Assembly (NCBI GenBank): GCA_963575745.1
Contig: CAUYUJ010015294.1
Span: forward strand, 250,001-314,000
DNA: 64,000 nt
DNA from: Prorocentrum cordatum
Taxonomy: Eukaryota > Sar > Dinophyceae > Prorocentrales > Prorocentraceae
Direction: 5' to 3'
Shown piece after piece: positions 29,721-42,079 of the stretch; position 1 is the stretch's first letter; each line of letters starts with the position of its first letter. A model generated the notes under the pieces. That model did no database searches. It had not been told where the DNA came from and worked only from the letters and a program-made list of their open reading frames with translations. The position numbers were made by a program, and so were the translations under genes.

Positions 29721-30429
29721 AATGTTCCCAGGACCGTACGAAGGCCCCAAGACGCACAAATGGAATCCAACAATCTCTCAAGAGACATCTGGAAGAATTG
29801 CAAATGCATCCAAAAGGACTCTGGCCTTTCTGCTCGCCCATTCGCCAATTTCTCCTCCCTCCTCCCCCTGCCCCCATTTTTTTTTTTTTTTTTTTTTTTC
29901 GAAGGCATGCTCTTCCACATCTCTGATCATATCAACTCGCCTAAACATCGTTTCTGGATGGGTTGGTGGGGCTGCGCGAAGCGTCTGGAATCTATGCGAT
30001 AGTGTCACGCGAGGGATACTAGGCTCCAAGGGGAGGAAGCGAGCATGCTCGGTTCGTATCGGTGCATCAAGAGGACTCGTCGGGAGCCGCGGAGCTCTGA
30101 CAATACTGGCAATCGATATCAGTTAGAAGCACTGTTGCCATACATTTTCAGCACAGCCCTGGCCCGCTTTTCGTTCCCTCCTGATGAAGGAAAAAACGGA
30201 TAGGATGAACACAGCGCGTGCACGTGAATGTGGAAATCGGAGTCGGCGATGTGGGGATCGGAGGACCAACCCATCGCCTTGCTGCTGCAAGCCCTACGAA
30301 GCCAAATTGACGCAGGGCGCTTGCTGCGAAGGGGGAAGAGGAGGACGATTGCTGGAAGCCAGAGGATGAGGGAGAAGAGGGCGAGGGAAATCAGGAGGGG
30401 GAGGGCGAAACCGATAAGCACGTGAGACT

Positions 30430-30591
30430 AGAAAAACAACATGTAGAGATGGAGCGGACCTTTTACAGCTCGCTGCAATGTAAGGCGGATGTATAACACA
30501 TATGAAGGCGGGGGCGCTGCCTGGCCAGGCCTGAGCCAAAACAACGGCAGAAACAAGACATGGGCAAAGCAAGAGCCATTCGAGTCTGGTG
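30430..30591 (-). repeat. Candidate 3' LTR remnant of copia-type element 1
   Basis: Shares ordered blocks with 42,962-43,135 in direct orientation: GCGGACCTT.TACAG, CGCTGCAA.GTAA, GCGGATGTA, GC.GCCTGGCCAGGC.TGA, GACATGGGCA. Roughly three quarters of positions match by eye. The two lie outside the first and last coding remnants of the element. Confidence 0.45.
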
Positions 30592-30664
30592 CTCAAGCCA
30601 GTCCGTCGCGCCCTCGTTGGTTTGCCATGCGCGAACCGCACAGGAAACCACGGCGTAAGATTCT

Positions 30665-30694
30665 GCAGGGGTGCTTTGCTGAACGCACCCCTGC
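30665..30694. other. 10-bp perfect inverted repeat
   Basis: GCAGGGGTGC and GCACCCCTGC are separated by 10 nt. It lies just inside the 3' LTR-like segment of copia-type element 1. Confidence 0.8.
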
Positions 30695-31049
30695 CTGCGC
30701 CAGAGAGGGCTCAGCTGACCGCCCTCTTCATAGAAAGTTGTCTGTCAGCCGCGAAGAGTGCTCGATTGACCGCGCTCCCGTACGCGTTTGGCTGCACTGG
30801 GCGCGCGAAGGGCAAGTGGTGGAGCACCAGCATCTGTGCGCTGCTGCTCAACTGACGCAGCCAGCTGGAGCAGCGCCCACTTGTGTGCTCAACATTTTGT
30901 TTCTCTTGCTCGTCACTGCCCGCGTTGACTGGCGATCTCGTGGCTGCTGGGCAAATCGGTCCGCGTGCAAGTAGTCGGCCCTGTGGCGCAGTCACAAGAG
31001 TCGCCCGTCACTATTGCGTGAGAGAGCTGTGCTGGAAGCTTGGGGCGGT

Positions 31050-31664
31050 CTTCTTCTTCTTCTTCTTCTTCTTCTTATTTTTCTTCTTCTTCTGCTTCTT
31101 CTCGTCGCCGACCCTGGCCGTCTCGCGGTCATTGCTGGTCTGGCCGTCCATCAGGCTGAGGATGAGCTCCTGGCCTTGCCCTCGGTCCTGGGGTCGGCCC
31201 GCCTGGCCCGAGTGTCGCGCCAGGGTGGGGCCTAGATTAGCTCGGCGCGCAAACTGGCCTGCCGTGCTGTTCTCGGAGGGTGGCCGCGCCGGGTCCACGA
31301 GCAAGGCGCTGAAGACGGACGTGCCGTCGATGGCGAGGTCTGCAGGGATCGCGTGACCCCCCTTCCCCCTCAGCCTCCTGATCTCCTCGGCAGAGGCGGG
31401 GCCGTGCGATGTCTCGCGCGTCGTGAGGAGGTGCGCCCACGACCCGTCTGCAGCGCCGCGCGCTGCGAGCAGCTCTGGGCCGAGCGAGGATCTGGCGCCA
31501 GCTTGTGCGATCGGCTCGCTGCGTCCAACGAGTTGCGCACCTGTTTGCAGTTGCGGCGGCGGTTGCCGAGACGCATGTTTGCGGCTCCTCTCATGCCGTG
31601 CCCTGTAATTCTCCCTCTTGAATGACCCGTCGCTGTGCGCGCTTAGTCGCCTGGCGCGCTCCAT
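31050..31664 (-). pseudogene. RNase H of copia-type element 1
   Basis: A 217-codon frame opening at 31,664. It has D12 (HSDGSFKRENY), E64 (LGPELLAARGA) and D113 (DLAIDGTSVFSAL), matching the spacing of the C-terminal RNase H of copia-type polyproteins, followed by the DPARPPSEN segment that typically precedes the end of the domain. Frame end is corrupted by a TTC microsatellite (31,053-31,105) that encodes a Lys run. It follows the RT remnant on the same strand. Confidence 0.55.
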
Positions 31665-31769
31665 GGCTGGGAATGCGATGCGTGCCGTGATCTTCTAAGA
31701 ATTAGTCGAGCTGCATCGCGTGACGGATGGGCAGCTTGTTCTCGACGCCCTGCAGGGCGACGGTGTACG

Positions 31770-32480
31770 CTACAACGTGATGCTGGGTGAGCAGGGCGCA
31801 TTGGCCGCTGCTCCGTGGAGGTGGGCAAATAGATCTGATAGCTGCCCCCTGGCCGGCTCGTCAACCCTTGCGTTGGCTCTGTCGACGTGCCTGCTCGGTA
31901 TTGCGGCGTCGATGTGCTCGTCCTGGTCGAGCGTCGCGGCGCCGTCGGCACAGCGGTGCTGGCGCGTCCCGCAGTTGGTGAAATCGTCGCAATCGCCTTC
32001 ACCTTGCCGATGCGCCCCTGGGCTGATCAGCCTGTCGACGTGGTCCTTGCGTCCGGCGATCATCAGATGATGGGCGTGCTTGGGCAGCGTGGGCACTAGC
32101 CCCGAGACGCTCTTGCCACGCACGTCGGGCGTCTCGTGCTTCGCCTCGGGCTCCGGGCCCTGCCCGGTAAGTTCGGCGCCGCGCTCTGGCGATCGCGCGG
32201 CCCGGGCGAGCTTCATGGAGAAGGCTTGGGGCGCATCCTTGCCGCCGTGCCCGGCTTGATGCAACGCGAGCACTCGGCCTGCTCGTCGCGGCCCTCGTGG
32301 CCAGGCGCCCGCCAGAGGATGGCGGCGTTGCTGGGCGGCGGGGTGAAACTCGCCTCGCGGGGTGCCTCGCCTTGCTCCTGCATCTCGGCGTGCGTCGCGC
32401 CCTGCGGGAACGCCCCCTCGACGTCCGCGGCGACGCGCGCGCCGTCTGGGCGACGCGCCGCCTCTGAGGACAGTGAGCGC
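31770..32480 (-). pseudogene. Reverse transcriptase of copia-type element 1, broken
   Basis: A motif-A-like AADVEGAFPQG is read at about 32,431-32,399 (Asp codon 32,423-32,425). A different frame (32,273-31,770) gives the thumb-side half: KDAPQAFSMKLAR, then KHAHHLMIAG where AKHVDDINMAG-type sequence is expected, so both motif-C Asp residues are gone, then FTNCGTRQH and LDQDEHI. These blocks occur in this order in dinoflagellate copia-type RTs as I know them. The active site is destroyed. Confidence 0.55.
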
Positions 32481-32909
32481 TATGACGCCCGCTTCGCTAT
32501 GCCTGCGAACGTCTCCAAGGCTTCGGCGTCCGTGTCGCGGAACTGCGGCGCCGCGCGGCGCCGGGCGATCCGGGCAATCTTGCCGTCTGATTCTCCTAGT
32601 GCTTCCACTTGAAGACGTGTCTGGGGCTCATCGCGTTTCGGGCGCCCCAGAGAGGTCGCTCCTCGAACGGGCGCGCTTGGCCCGGATGGTGAGTTTTTCG
32701 AGGGTGGCCGCTGCGGCGTGAATGTTGATCGCGGCTGTCCGGCGGCGCAGTCGCCAGGCGCGTCCTCTCCGGGGCTCAAGGGGCCTTCGCGCGCCCGCGG
32801 GCCAAGATGCAGCGGGGGGCGGCGGCCGCGGGGCCCGGCGGAGGAAGGGCGAGTGAGACGGAGGGGGCCAGCCGGCCCGCTGGCCGCGGGGGGGGGGAGT
32901 GAAGAGAGA

Positions 32910-33015
<106 letters not shown>

Positions 33016-34699
33016 TGGGGCGAGCGAAGAAAGGGGGGGAGAAAGAGCGGGTCCCTTCTGGCACTGGTCCACGCCCTTCCATCTCCTGATGCATATGCCT
33101 TTCCTAAAGAATGGTGGTGGGCGACGTTCGCCCCGCCCCAGCGCAAATCGACAGTCAGGCGGGCTTTCGCCCTCCCGAACTCCGGGGCGTCTGACGGGGT
33201 GCCCTCGCTTTCCCTCTGGATGAGACCTAGCGGGTTGGCGTTGAGAGCCGCTGGTCTGGCGAAGCCCGATGGAAAGATTTTCTTGTGTTGCCCCGGCGTC
33301 TCCAACCCATCGAATTCGTGTTCCGCCCACTCTGGATTGTTCCCGGCGGAGGTGTGGTTTCGAAAGGCGCGGGCGATGCGCTGAGGGGTCCAAAGACCGC
33401 CCGCGACGCCGCAGTTCGAGAAGCTCGGGGGCTGCCAGGCTGCCCCGTGCAGCTGATGTACATCGATGCGAAGTTTGAATCCTGGCGCGCTCTCCCAATC
33501 TGTGAGGCTGCCGTTGCAAAGCGAGATCTCTGTTCGGAGAGCCTCCATTTTTTAGGCCGCGAGGATGCGGCGCGACGGGAGATGCATGCCATGGCGCATG
33601 CTGTTCCGCTGACCCTGCTGCCCCGCGCCCCCGCGATGCGCCCGTGCCCCCCCCCGCCGTCGAGCTCCCGGCAATCGTCCGTCTCATGCCGGACTGCTAA
33701 CGGAAGAGTGCGTGGGGGTGGGGGGTGGGGGGTGGAGGGGGTCGGTCGCCAGACCTGCCCGCCGCGCGACCGACGCGCGCCAGACCTACCCATGACCAGC
33801 CGAAACCGACCGACCGTGCAAATCTGAAAATTCGATCGGGACGGCCCTCCCAGCGGCAACCTGGGCGGGCGCGACGCGCCCCGGGGGGGCGCGCCCAGGC
33901 TCGGAACAAAGCCGGCGGCTGCGTGGGGCCGGCAAGCGCTCCGACCTGGAACCCGTCCTGGCGCCTGCGCCCGCCCCGAGGGCCCGCGGGGTTGGGCGCC
34001 CGACCTGCCCCCCCCTTCAACAGAGCAGCCGCCCCCTGAGAAGCCCTCTTCACGAATGCAAATCTCCTTCGGGGGGGTGCGAACTCCACGCGCCTCCCCC
34101 TTTGCCCTCCTCCTCCCGCGTGGCGTAATCGTCCGGGGAGGTCCCGCGCAGGTAGTGGTGGTGCTTCGCGTGGATGCGCTGGCGCTGGTGCTCTCGAGGC
34201 GCCGGGGCCGCTCGTGGGGCCTGCGGCCAGTTGGCCGCGGCGTGCTCGACGGCGGCGCGGATCTTCTGCTGACTGTTGCTGCTCTCCAGCATCTCGCGAG
34301 CAAAGTCTTCTGCCCCCTCGACTTCGCGCTGGGCTGCCGGCGTCGCCTGTCGGACGTGGCCGGAGAAATCGCCGTCGGTCTCTTCTGGGGTGGCCGACGG
34401 GGCTGATGGTGAGCCTCTCTCGGCGGTGCAGGAGGCGTCCTCGGGCGAAGCCTGGTGAGGCGCTCACAGATGTCTGGCCGCGTATCAGACGCGCGGTGCG
34501 AACGTCTGGCAGCTGCAAGCATGTTCGGGACATGGCGCAGAGCTTCGAAAATGTCGTGGCGCTGCCGGGAGTGCGCGGTGATGTGCGCGCCCCTCGTGTC
34601 CTCCCACTGGCCGAAAGGCCTGGCCCCGGAGCCTGGTGCGATGTGCTCCAGGGGGTCCTCCGCGCGGTCCCAGGCCAGGCCTGAGCGCGCAATGCCAAT

Positions 34700-35617
34700 G
34701 CCCATGTCGTCGAAGACGGCGCCGATGATGGGCTGGGCGTCTTGAAATCTGCATGCCGCATCGGCTCGGTGGTACTTGGCCGTCGCCCTACCTCGAGCTG
34801 GGTCTGCAGACGTGACCGTCCCAAGGCCGGCGCAATCCGACAGGTCCTTCGTGCTCGGGGACCTGTGGGTCTCCGCCTGTTCGCCGACGTCGAAGCGACC
34901 CCCTCCGGACACGGGGGCGCGGGTCTGGAGGGCGCTGTTGACGCGTGAGATCGACGTGGCCTCGATCATGCGTTGCATAGAGATCTCTCAAATGCCCCTG
35001 CAATCGGCTAGGCTGCATTTCTCCACCCGCAGAAGGGCCGGCGCCAGTGCCGCAGGCACCGCGTACCACGCCCTTATCATGTGCTTCTGTTGGTAGCAGC
35101 ATAGACGGCTGCCATCCAAAAACGACGACCCATGGTGTGGCGCCGCCAACGTGGGAGAGTTAGCAGAGATGGCGTGAGCCAGCGCAGAGTCGAAAGTCGT
35201 CGTAATACCTTCGCGCTCTAGCTGCTCTTCCGTGGCGGGAAAGGCATGTCGTTGCATGGCACCGCGTCGCTCGATGAAGCGAGCGTGCTGCTGATGATGG
35301 TCCCGAATATCCACTTGTACTCCTCGCCTCCTCATCTCCTCCACGACAGATGGCGAGGTCATCCCGCCCTCGCCGCCCACGATGAACGTCCCCATCGTGC
35401 TGGACAGCTGGATCCATGAACGGCCGATGGCGGCAAGCAGCGTCGAGTCGTGCTGGGATGTGATATCCTGGCCATTGTGCCACCGTGAGACGCAGCAGAT
35501 CATGCGGAGGATCAGGCGGCCCGTGTAGTTCAGGATGTCGCACTCGACGTGCTGGTTGAATCGCGTCGGAAGGCGGTGTGTGGGGATGATCTGCTGCGCC
35601 TGCAAGGCGTTGACCAC
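34700..35617 (-). pseudogene. Integrase of copia-type element 1, catalytic Asp lost
   Basis: A 209-codon frame (35,617-34,988). It begins IIPTHRLPTRFNQHVECDIL with the first catalytic Asp at D27. FIVGGEGGM (78-86) stands where a V-S-D-x-E-G-G block is expected, so the second Asp is Gly. IERRGAMQRHA supplies the Glu at E116. The C-terminal region continues in another frame from 34,978 (SRVNSALQTRAP, RSPSTKDLSD), which resembles the integrase C-terminal DNA-binding region. DDE integrases insert LTR-element cDNA. The Gly substitution and frameshift make it inactive. Confidence 0.55.
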
Positions 35618-36479
35618 TGTGGGGATGAGGTCGAGGATGTCTTGTGGTATGTGCGTGTAGTGCTCGTGCCATCTCCTCCGTAGTGGCGTGCCACCGCCGT
35701 GGGTGTATCATGCACATTTTCCGCGTGCGTGTCTCGTGCGGGTCGCCGCGAAGTGTTCGTAGGGATGTGGCGGCGTCGAAGCGAGTCCAGTCTGAGGGGG
35801 TCGGGTTGCCTACAGCTGCGTCGGCAGCTCGCCTGCAGGTGCTGACCGTCTGGGCACTCTGCCTGCCGCTGGGCTACCTCGCATCCCTGGTCGAATGGCG
35901 CAGTCGCCCGAACAACTGATCTGCGGTCGAGTGACGCAGTCATCAGGACGGCTACCCTTAGCCCCAGCACTAGACGATGAGCTGGCTCCTGATTCTCCTG
36001 CGTGCGCGGGTGGCAGAGCAGCCTCTTCTGTTGCCCCAGGGGCTGCGCCGCTGGGGAGTTGAGCCTGCTGATCGCAGGGGCGATGAGGTCCTCCAGCTCG
36101 CGCAGGTGCTCGCGGGCGCTGGCCGGCGCGTGAGCGCGGCTGTGTGTGATGAAGGTCCGCGAACTTGCGCCTGCGCAACTCGCGGGCGTGTATGGGGCCA
36201 TCGCGTTCCTTCTCCTCCTTGCAGCCGGGGCGCCCCCACTGGATCGGGGCGTTGTGAGGATGGTGGCGCGTTGCCGGATCCCAGGAGTGCATGGGCGAGT
36301 CTGCCCGTATGTTGTGATTGCACGCCTTGCAGGTGTATCGCGCGCGCTCGGCTGCCCAGTCGCGCGTGATTTCGCCCTCTGTGGATCCGGAGACCACAGT
36401 CGGGAAGGCTGCTGATTGGACGTCGCGCTCGCGAGCGCAGTTCGCGAGGTGTGGGCGCCTCAGACGGCGACGTGGGTCA

Positions 36480-37052
36480 GGTATGCCCTGGGCGTGTCGC
36501 TCGGACATCTTCCGTGGCAAAATCTGAGCGTCGAAACCGGTGTGGCCCTCTACGTGGACGTGGGTGTGCTTGCCTGGGCATCTGAGGTTCGCGAATTGCT
36601 CGAAAATCTCCGGAGCGTTGGAGACTGGCCCAGTGGTCTCCCTCAAGATGCCTCCGTGACGATCTCGAAGCCCAAGCTGGCGCAGGTCGAAGATGAACTT
36701 GTCCACGCCTTGTGCAACCAGCACCTCTAACCATGGCGGCTCGTCGCACAACCGTGATGGGTCGGGCTGCTCGTTGCCCAAGTAGTCGCTTTGCTCGAGC
36801 TGCAGCTGTGCAGGGTAACCGCAGAATCGGCCATGGGGGGCCGGGTCCTCGTATGAACGCAGCCAACTCTGGCAGTTCTGCTTTTAGCTATGGGTTGCTC
36901 AACGACCGAAAGGCCTGCATGTCGGGTTCAGGATGATGACCGGTGGCCGCTCTTGTCAAACGTGTCGTTCCACGCCTCGCAGCTGGCTCTCGTCGTCGAG
37001 CAGCCAGTCCGCTGGTCCGCGCTTCTCCGCCGCAGACCTCAATGATGTGGAC
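36480..37052 (-). pseudogene. Methyltransferase-like domain in copia-type element 1
   Basis: A motif-I-like block VHIIEVCGGEARTSGLA is read at 37,052-37,002. In another frame, MGNEQPDPSRL then DEPPWLEVLV starts at 36,781, resembling the E-N/Q-P motif region. Further on, GLRDRHGGILRETTG and PEIFEQFANLRC follow the order seen in C5-methyltransferase-like domains of dinoflagellate retroelement polyproteins as I know them. If functional it would transfer methyl groups to DNA. Here it is split by frameshifts. Identity as a cytosine methyltransferase is an inference from motif order. Confidence 0.4.
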
Positions 37053-38832
37053 GCCGTAATCGAGTGAAGTGAGGTGAGGAACTGGTGGGTGTTGACGAGC
37101 TCGATGGACTGGTGTTTGGGCGCCAATCATGTGTCGGTCAATGACAGACTCGGAGGCCGACGAGCCTCGGAACCACCATGAAGGCAGACCTTCGGTAATG
37201 TTGCCGTGGAGGTCGCCCTCTTCGTGCTCGTCGGCGTCGCCGAAGCCGCCAAATGCTGGAATGCCGGGCAGATGCGGGGCTGGCCCTGTGAGGTCGTCGC
37301 CGCAGTCGCCGCGGTGGTCCTCGACGACCTGCTTTCGTGTCTCTGGCACATGGTCCTCTTGTCTTCCTCTTTTGGCGCATGCGCTCTGCCGTCGGGCTGG
37401 CTCTGATGGCGCAGTCGCCAGGCGCCTCTTGTCGCTGATCGACAAATTCATCTCGAGCCGCAGGGGGGCCAGGCTCCCGGCCCCCCTGCGGGTCCAGAGG
37501 GGGTCTTTGGCTACAATCTCGTCTCGTTTTCGGTGGTGAGGTGTTTGTGGGCGCGAAGTCCTGGGCGCGCTGCTGCGTTTCGTGCTTGCGTGGTACTACG
37601 GGGCAAGAAGATGTGTTAGAGTACGGTGGGCAAGCTGCCGTCGTGCCCCGTTGAAAGCGCACCTTCTTCGACGCGCCTCTGCTGTGTGGAGCGCAACCAG
37701 CTTGATGTTGCATCGGCGCGGCTGGTTGCAGAAGGGCGCCCTAGTCAGCGACGTGAAGACTGCGCTTTTGCGCTTGGTGTCTGGGGCCCAGAGCCCTGTG
37801 GCAAGCCCGCTAATGACTCCAGTGGATCGCGTGGGTGTCGATCATCAGCCGCGCCGTTGGTCGTTTCAATTGTTGGCCATGCCAGCCAAATATCACTATC
37901 CTGGTGCCGGCGCCCTCCACTCTGGCGCACTTGTTAGGCAGGGGGTCGGGGATGAGGTGGACCTCGTCCCAGTTTGTGTCGCGCGCAAGCCACGGCGTGC
38001 TGGAAGTGATGCCGGGGAACGTGCTGTCGGACGACGACTTCCCGGCGCTCGCGAAGTCGGAGGTGCGGGCGACGTCGACACTGCGAACTTGGAGTGCTGG
38101 AAATGTGTCCCTTCCTCGTTCTAAGACCCAGGCAGGGCGCCCGGGTCCTGCCGCCCACTTCTGCCGGGGCAGGTCGGCGGGGCTAGCCTGTTGGGCCGGC
38201 CTGGCGATCTCCTTGCGCTGGCAATTTCGTGGGGCCTTCGGTGTCTTAAGCACCGCGAGACCCCTCGGATGTCATGCTGTCTGCCTCTATCGGGATAGAT
38301 TCCTTGCTCAAGAACGCCTTGCCGGTGTGTTTCACGAGGCGAGGGGAGAAACTTGGGAGCGACCGCGATCTCGGCATCGTCGATGGTGCGTTCCAGGATG
38401 AGCAGGGCGATGCGATGGCCCTGCTCATCCGGGTGCCTCCGAGGGCCAATGTTCGCCATGATTTCCTTGATCTTGCCGCAGAAGTCGGGGTCCACCGCGC
38501 CGCTCGCAACATCGATGCCCGTGAGTGCGAGACCTGAACCTGGGGCAGTGCGAAAATAAATGCCTGGTAGCTAAGGTCGCCGCGCCCGTCGACTATAATT
38601 CGCAACCGAAGGTCGCGATGCCGACGTCCGTGTTGGCGTGGAAGGTCGTTGCCTGCGGCGCTGGACGCGCCTAGTGGTGCCCGGCCACTGGGGCTGATGA
38701 GCTGTTTTTCCAGCCTCTGGAACTCGAGGCCGTCGGTGGCGTGGTGTCCTGGCTGTCGTTGCCCGCCGCCAGCAGCGCGAGCTGCTTGGGCGGCAAGTCC
38801 CGGGAGCGCGGCTGAAGATTGGCGAGGTCGCC

Positions 38833-39192
38833 GACAGGGGTGCGCGCGTGGCCGCCCGGCGCCGACTCCAGGTCGAAGTGGGGGCTCCATTTGATTTCGT
38901 AGCCGCCTGGTCCAAGGAAAGTGAAGCGTTCGTGGTCAACGCCAATGCCCTCCACGGCTGGGGCGCGCATGCTGTGCTGACTGGTCGTGCCGTCGCGGGA
39001 AGTCGTCGCGATGGGGCAGTGGCCCTGTTCGCCGCTTGCGACCCGTTGCCAGCTCCTGCCGCGCACGGTGGGGTTGGTAACTTCTCCTCGGAAGGGCTGT
39101 AGCCTCTGCCGGGCCCTGTGGGCCAAACTCATGGCGAAGCGCAGTCCCCAGAGGTTCGTCCAGGCGCCGGTGTCGACTTTGACGTCTATGCG
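38833..39192 (-). pseudogene. Aspartic protease of copia-type element 1
   Basis: In the frame opening at 39,282, residues 31-40 read RIDVKVDTGA, followed by WTNLWG. DTG at 37-39 is the catalytic triad of a retropepsin. About 80 residues later comes ERFTFLGPGGYEIKWSP, which fits the second half of the domain and its flap. Retropepsins cleave the Gag-Pol precursor as dimers. The catalytic triad is intact, but the frame does not join gag or integrase. Confidence 0.55.
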
Positions 39193-39548
39193 GCCGCGGG
39201 GTAGATCGGTGCTCGCCAGGTGGCGCGGCGCCCGTTCCCGACGAAGTCGGCCACCGCGGGTGCGTCGGCCTGCGCGGCGCATGTGCTAGTCCAAGTGGGC
39301 GTCGCAAGCCACCGCCGCGTCCGCTGCGGACGCGAAGCGAGACGCGCTGCCCAGCGATTGCATGGGGTCTGGCTGAGGCGTCCTAGGCCAGGGGTCGGTC
39401 GAGAAGACTGCGCGATGTCGAGCCGTGGTGGGGTCTCCTCCAGCGCGCCCCTGTCTGCCGCCGCGCTGGCCGATGCCGCGGGTGCCGGGCCCGCCGACGC
39501 ACGATCTGCACTAGTGAAGCGGACGTCGGCGATGATGTCGGCCAGGCC

Positions 39549-39689
39549 GCGGCGCGCTGGACAGTGGGCCAAACGGATGTCGGTGTTCTGCATCAGCTGC
39601 AGATGGCGTGCCTCGTGCAAGATGTGACGGCAATATAAGCGGGCCACCCTTTCCCCGTGCTGGAAGGCATCGAGACAGATGGGACACCC
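39549..39689 (-). other. RING-finger-like motif in copia-type element 1
   Basis: Within the minus-strand frame 39,965-39,186: CPICLDAFQHGERVARLYC, then RHILHEARH, and about 17 residues later HCPARRG. Spacing and order (CX2C ... CXH ... H ... CPX) match a RING-H2 finger with the last Cys replaced by Arg. It lies between the gag/CCHC and the protease of the same element. Confidence 0.5.
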
Positions 39690-40850
39690 CCTATCTTCGC
39701 CGGTGAAAGCCGCGGCTGAGGGGGCTGGGCAGGTGGAGCGGCCAGCGCGGGAAGGGGATTCATACAGGGTTTCTGTCCAGCTCTGTGCGGCCTGACGTCG
39801 CTGGTCGTACTGCTGCCGCGTGAGCTCAAGTGCTAGCTGCGTGCTGTGGGGCTCGTCGAGGTGCCGTTGCTGCGTGCTCGCGTTGTGCTCAGATCGAACG
39901 CCGCTGACCATCCAGGTCTCGCGGCTGGCGAGCCACGTGGTCGCTCTCGTTACCGGTTGACTCATGTTGACGGGGCTGCTCTGGTTGTTCAGAGCCTGCT
40001 ACTGGGGGCTCTGGCACTGGCGGTGGCGTGACTGCCGGTGTGGACTCCAGTGGCCACGTGGAGCTCGATCCACAGAAGGTGCTGATGCCGAGAGCTGAGA
40101 CTGACGGCGTGCAGCCCAGCTCAGCAACTGCGCGTCGGCAGGCGGGGCCGAAAGCATGGCGATTCGTGCGTTGAGGTCGTCTACAATCGCGCCCCTGGGC
40201 TTGCCTCAGTGAAAACGTACCGCCCACCCGTGTCCACCGTGGTGGTTGTGTTGGTTGTGGTGGTGCTGGCGAAGCTGCTTGAGCAGTCGGTGATGCCGGC
40301 GCGGCTGGTGCTGCCCCCCCCGCTGCTGCCGCGCGGACCGGAGGCGCAGTCGCGGGGCCCGCGGGTGGCGCAGAGTCTTGCGCGCGGCTCGTGAGCTCTG
40401 CCAGCTCCCGTCGTAGTCGTTGTTCAGCGTCGCGAGGGCTAGGCGCTGACGAAGATGAGGATGACGTGCCGACCCAGCGCGGGCAATGGCTGCGGGCGAC
40501 TTGTTGCCGAGAGCCGTCTGGCGACGCTCTAGGAATGGCGGCTGGTGCTGTGGGCCGCGGCGCTGGTGCCGCCGGAGCCAGCTGGTCGCCGCTCCAATGG
40601 TCAGCGCCCCGCGCGGGATCGCCCTGCCTGGCGCCCAGGGCCGCGGATTGCGGAGTTCCGAAGGTGTCCCCGGTCACCCATGCCCCTTGCTGCGCGCGCC
40701 CCCGGCCTGGGCTGCTGCTCGGATGGGCCTCGCGGCCCCTGCTGCCCCGGATGCATGGGTGGCGAGGGTGCTCGTGGTGATGGTGGTGCTAGTGGTGATG
40801 GTGGTGCTAGTGTTAGGGAAGAAGGCGCGCCCGTGGCTGCGGCGCAGGGG

Positions 40851-40892
40851 GCAGTCGCGCACGCGGTGCCCCTCAGAGTCGCACTCGTGGCA
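40851..40892 (-). other. CCHC zinc knuckle of gag
   Basis: CHECDSEGHRVRDC is a perfect CX2CX4HX4C nucleocapsid knuckle on the minus strand. It lies just downstream of the gag-like frame (stop at 40,928) but in a different frame, so a small indel separates them. Such knuckles bind element RNA. Confidence 0.8.
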
Positions 40893-40927
40893 TTCGAGAC
40901 GCGCCCCGCCAAGGCCCGCGGGGTTGC

Positions 40928-42079
40928 CTAGGCGGCCCGAAACGTGCCGCGCGTCGTGAACCTCCTCTCGCCTTCGACCTTCCCCTTCCCGGGGCCCGCG
41001 AGAGCTTCCCGGAGATCGCTCTCAGACATGTCGGACAAGATGGCGAGGCGGCCTTCGCCTAGGCCCTTGCCCTGTCGTTCGATGGCCCCCCCGGTGCGGC
41101 GCGTGGGCCCGTGGTTGTTGAAGCTGCGCCAGCGCGCTTTAGCGCGCTCGCCAGATCGGGAGAGGCGCGCGCCGCGTTGTTCCACGGGGGCGTCGCAGAG
41201 CTCGGGGTCGTCTGCGGCGACATCTTCGCCGAAGGAGCTGGCGGCGCCGGTGTCAGTGCCTGAGTCGACGCCCGCAGCTGATAATGCCCCCTGCGCTGGT
41301 GGGCTCGGTGCCGCTCCCATTGCAGCTGGGCCCGTGCCGTCCCAGCTTGATCCTGTTGCAGCGCCGCAGGCGCCCACGACCTGATCTTGCGCGGGCGCGC
41401 CCGCGGAGGGGGCGTGCTGTTGGGCAGGGTGGGCCGTCGAGGCGACTTTGCCGAGCGACCCTTGGGCGGTGTGCCCGAACCGCCGCAGCTGGCCCGTCGC
41501 GTGCGTGAGCTGTGCTGCTGTCGCGGGATAGTTTATATCGCAGCGCTGCAAGATCACGGTCAGCTGGGTGTTCGACGCGCCGACGGCGCGCGGCAGGGGG
41601 GCCCGAGGTCCTCGTGGCCGACCGTGAGTTGACCAGCTTGCTGCGCCCAAGTTCGGAAGAAATTGAACCTCATGGGGAGATTGTCGATGCGCCCTTGCGG
41701 CGACCGGCAGAAGTTCATCAGCGCCGTCGTTGCCGAGGCGCGCTTCTCCTCGCCTAATTGGCCCCGCCCCTCGGCCAAACTGCGCGCCAGGAAAGTCGTC
41801 GGTGGCACTGGGTCGCCGTTGATGAGTTCTCCCTGGATGATAACAACTGGCGGTCATCCGTCCACGTGCTTGCGCGCTATGCCGGCGAGGCGCGACGGGG
41901 CGTGGGCCGCCCTGCGAAACTCGTTGAGGACTGAGTTCGCCGCTGACCAGATCACTGCATCCGCGCCCATCTCTGGACGGGCACTCGAGCTTGTTGCTCG
42001 GCCCCCCAAGTGCGGGGGTGACGCATGTTGCCGCTGCCGCCGCCTGCGTCCGTGGAAGACAAGCAGCTGGTGACGGCAA
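40928..42079 (-). pseudogene. gag-like ORF of copia-type element 1
   Basis: A 383-codon frame, Ala/Gly/Pro-rich, with a charged C-terminal part (ILSDMSESDLREALAG). No fold was recognised; assignment rests on position directly upstream of the CCHC knuckle and on composition. Parts may be out of frame. It is followed on the minus strand by a frame at 40,677-39,889 with a Pro/Ala-rich linker. Confidence 0.4.

Noticed and set aside
33227-34978. 583-codon minus-strand protein
   Set aside because: Only the first ~100 residues (integrase C-terminal part) look like protein; the remainder is Arg/Pro-rich and frame-shifted.
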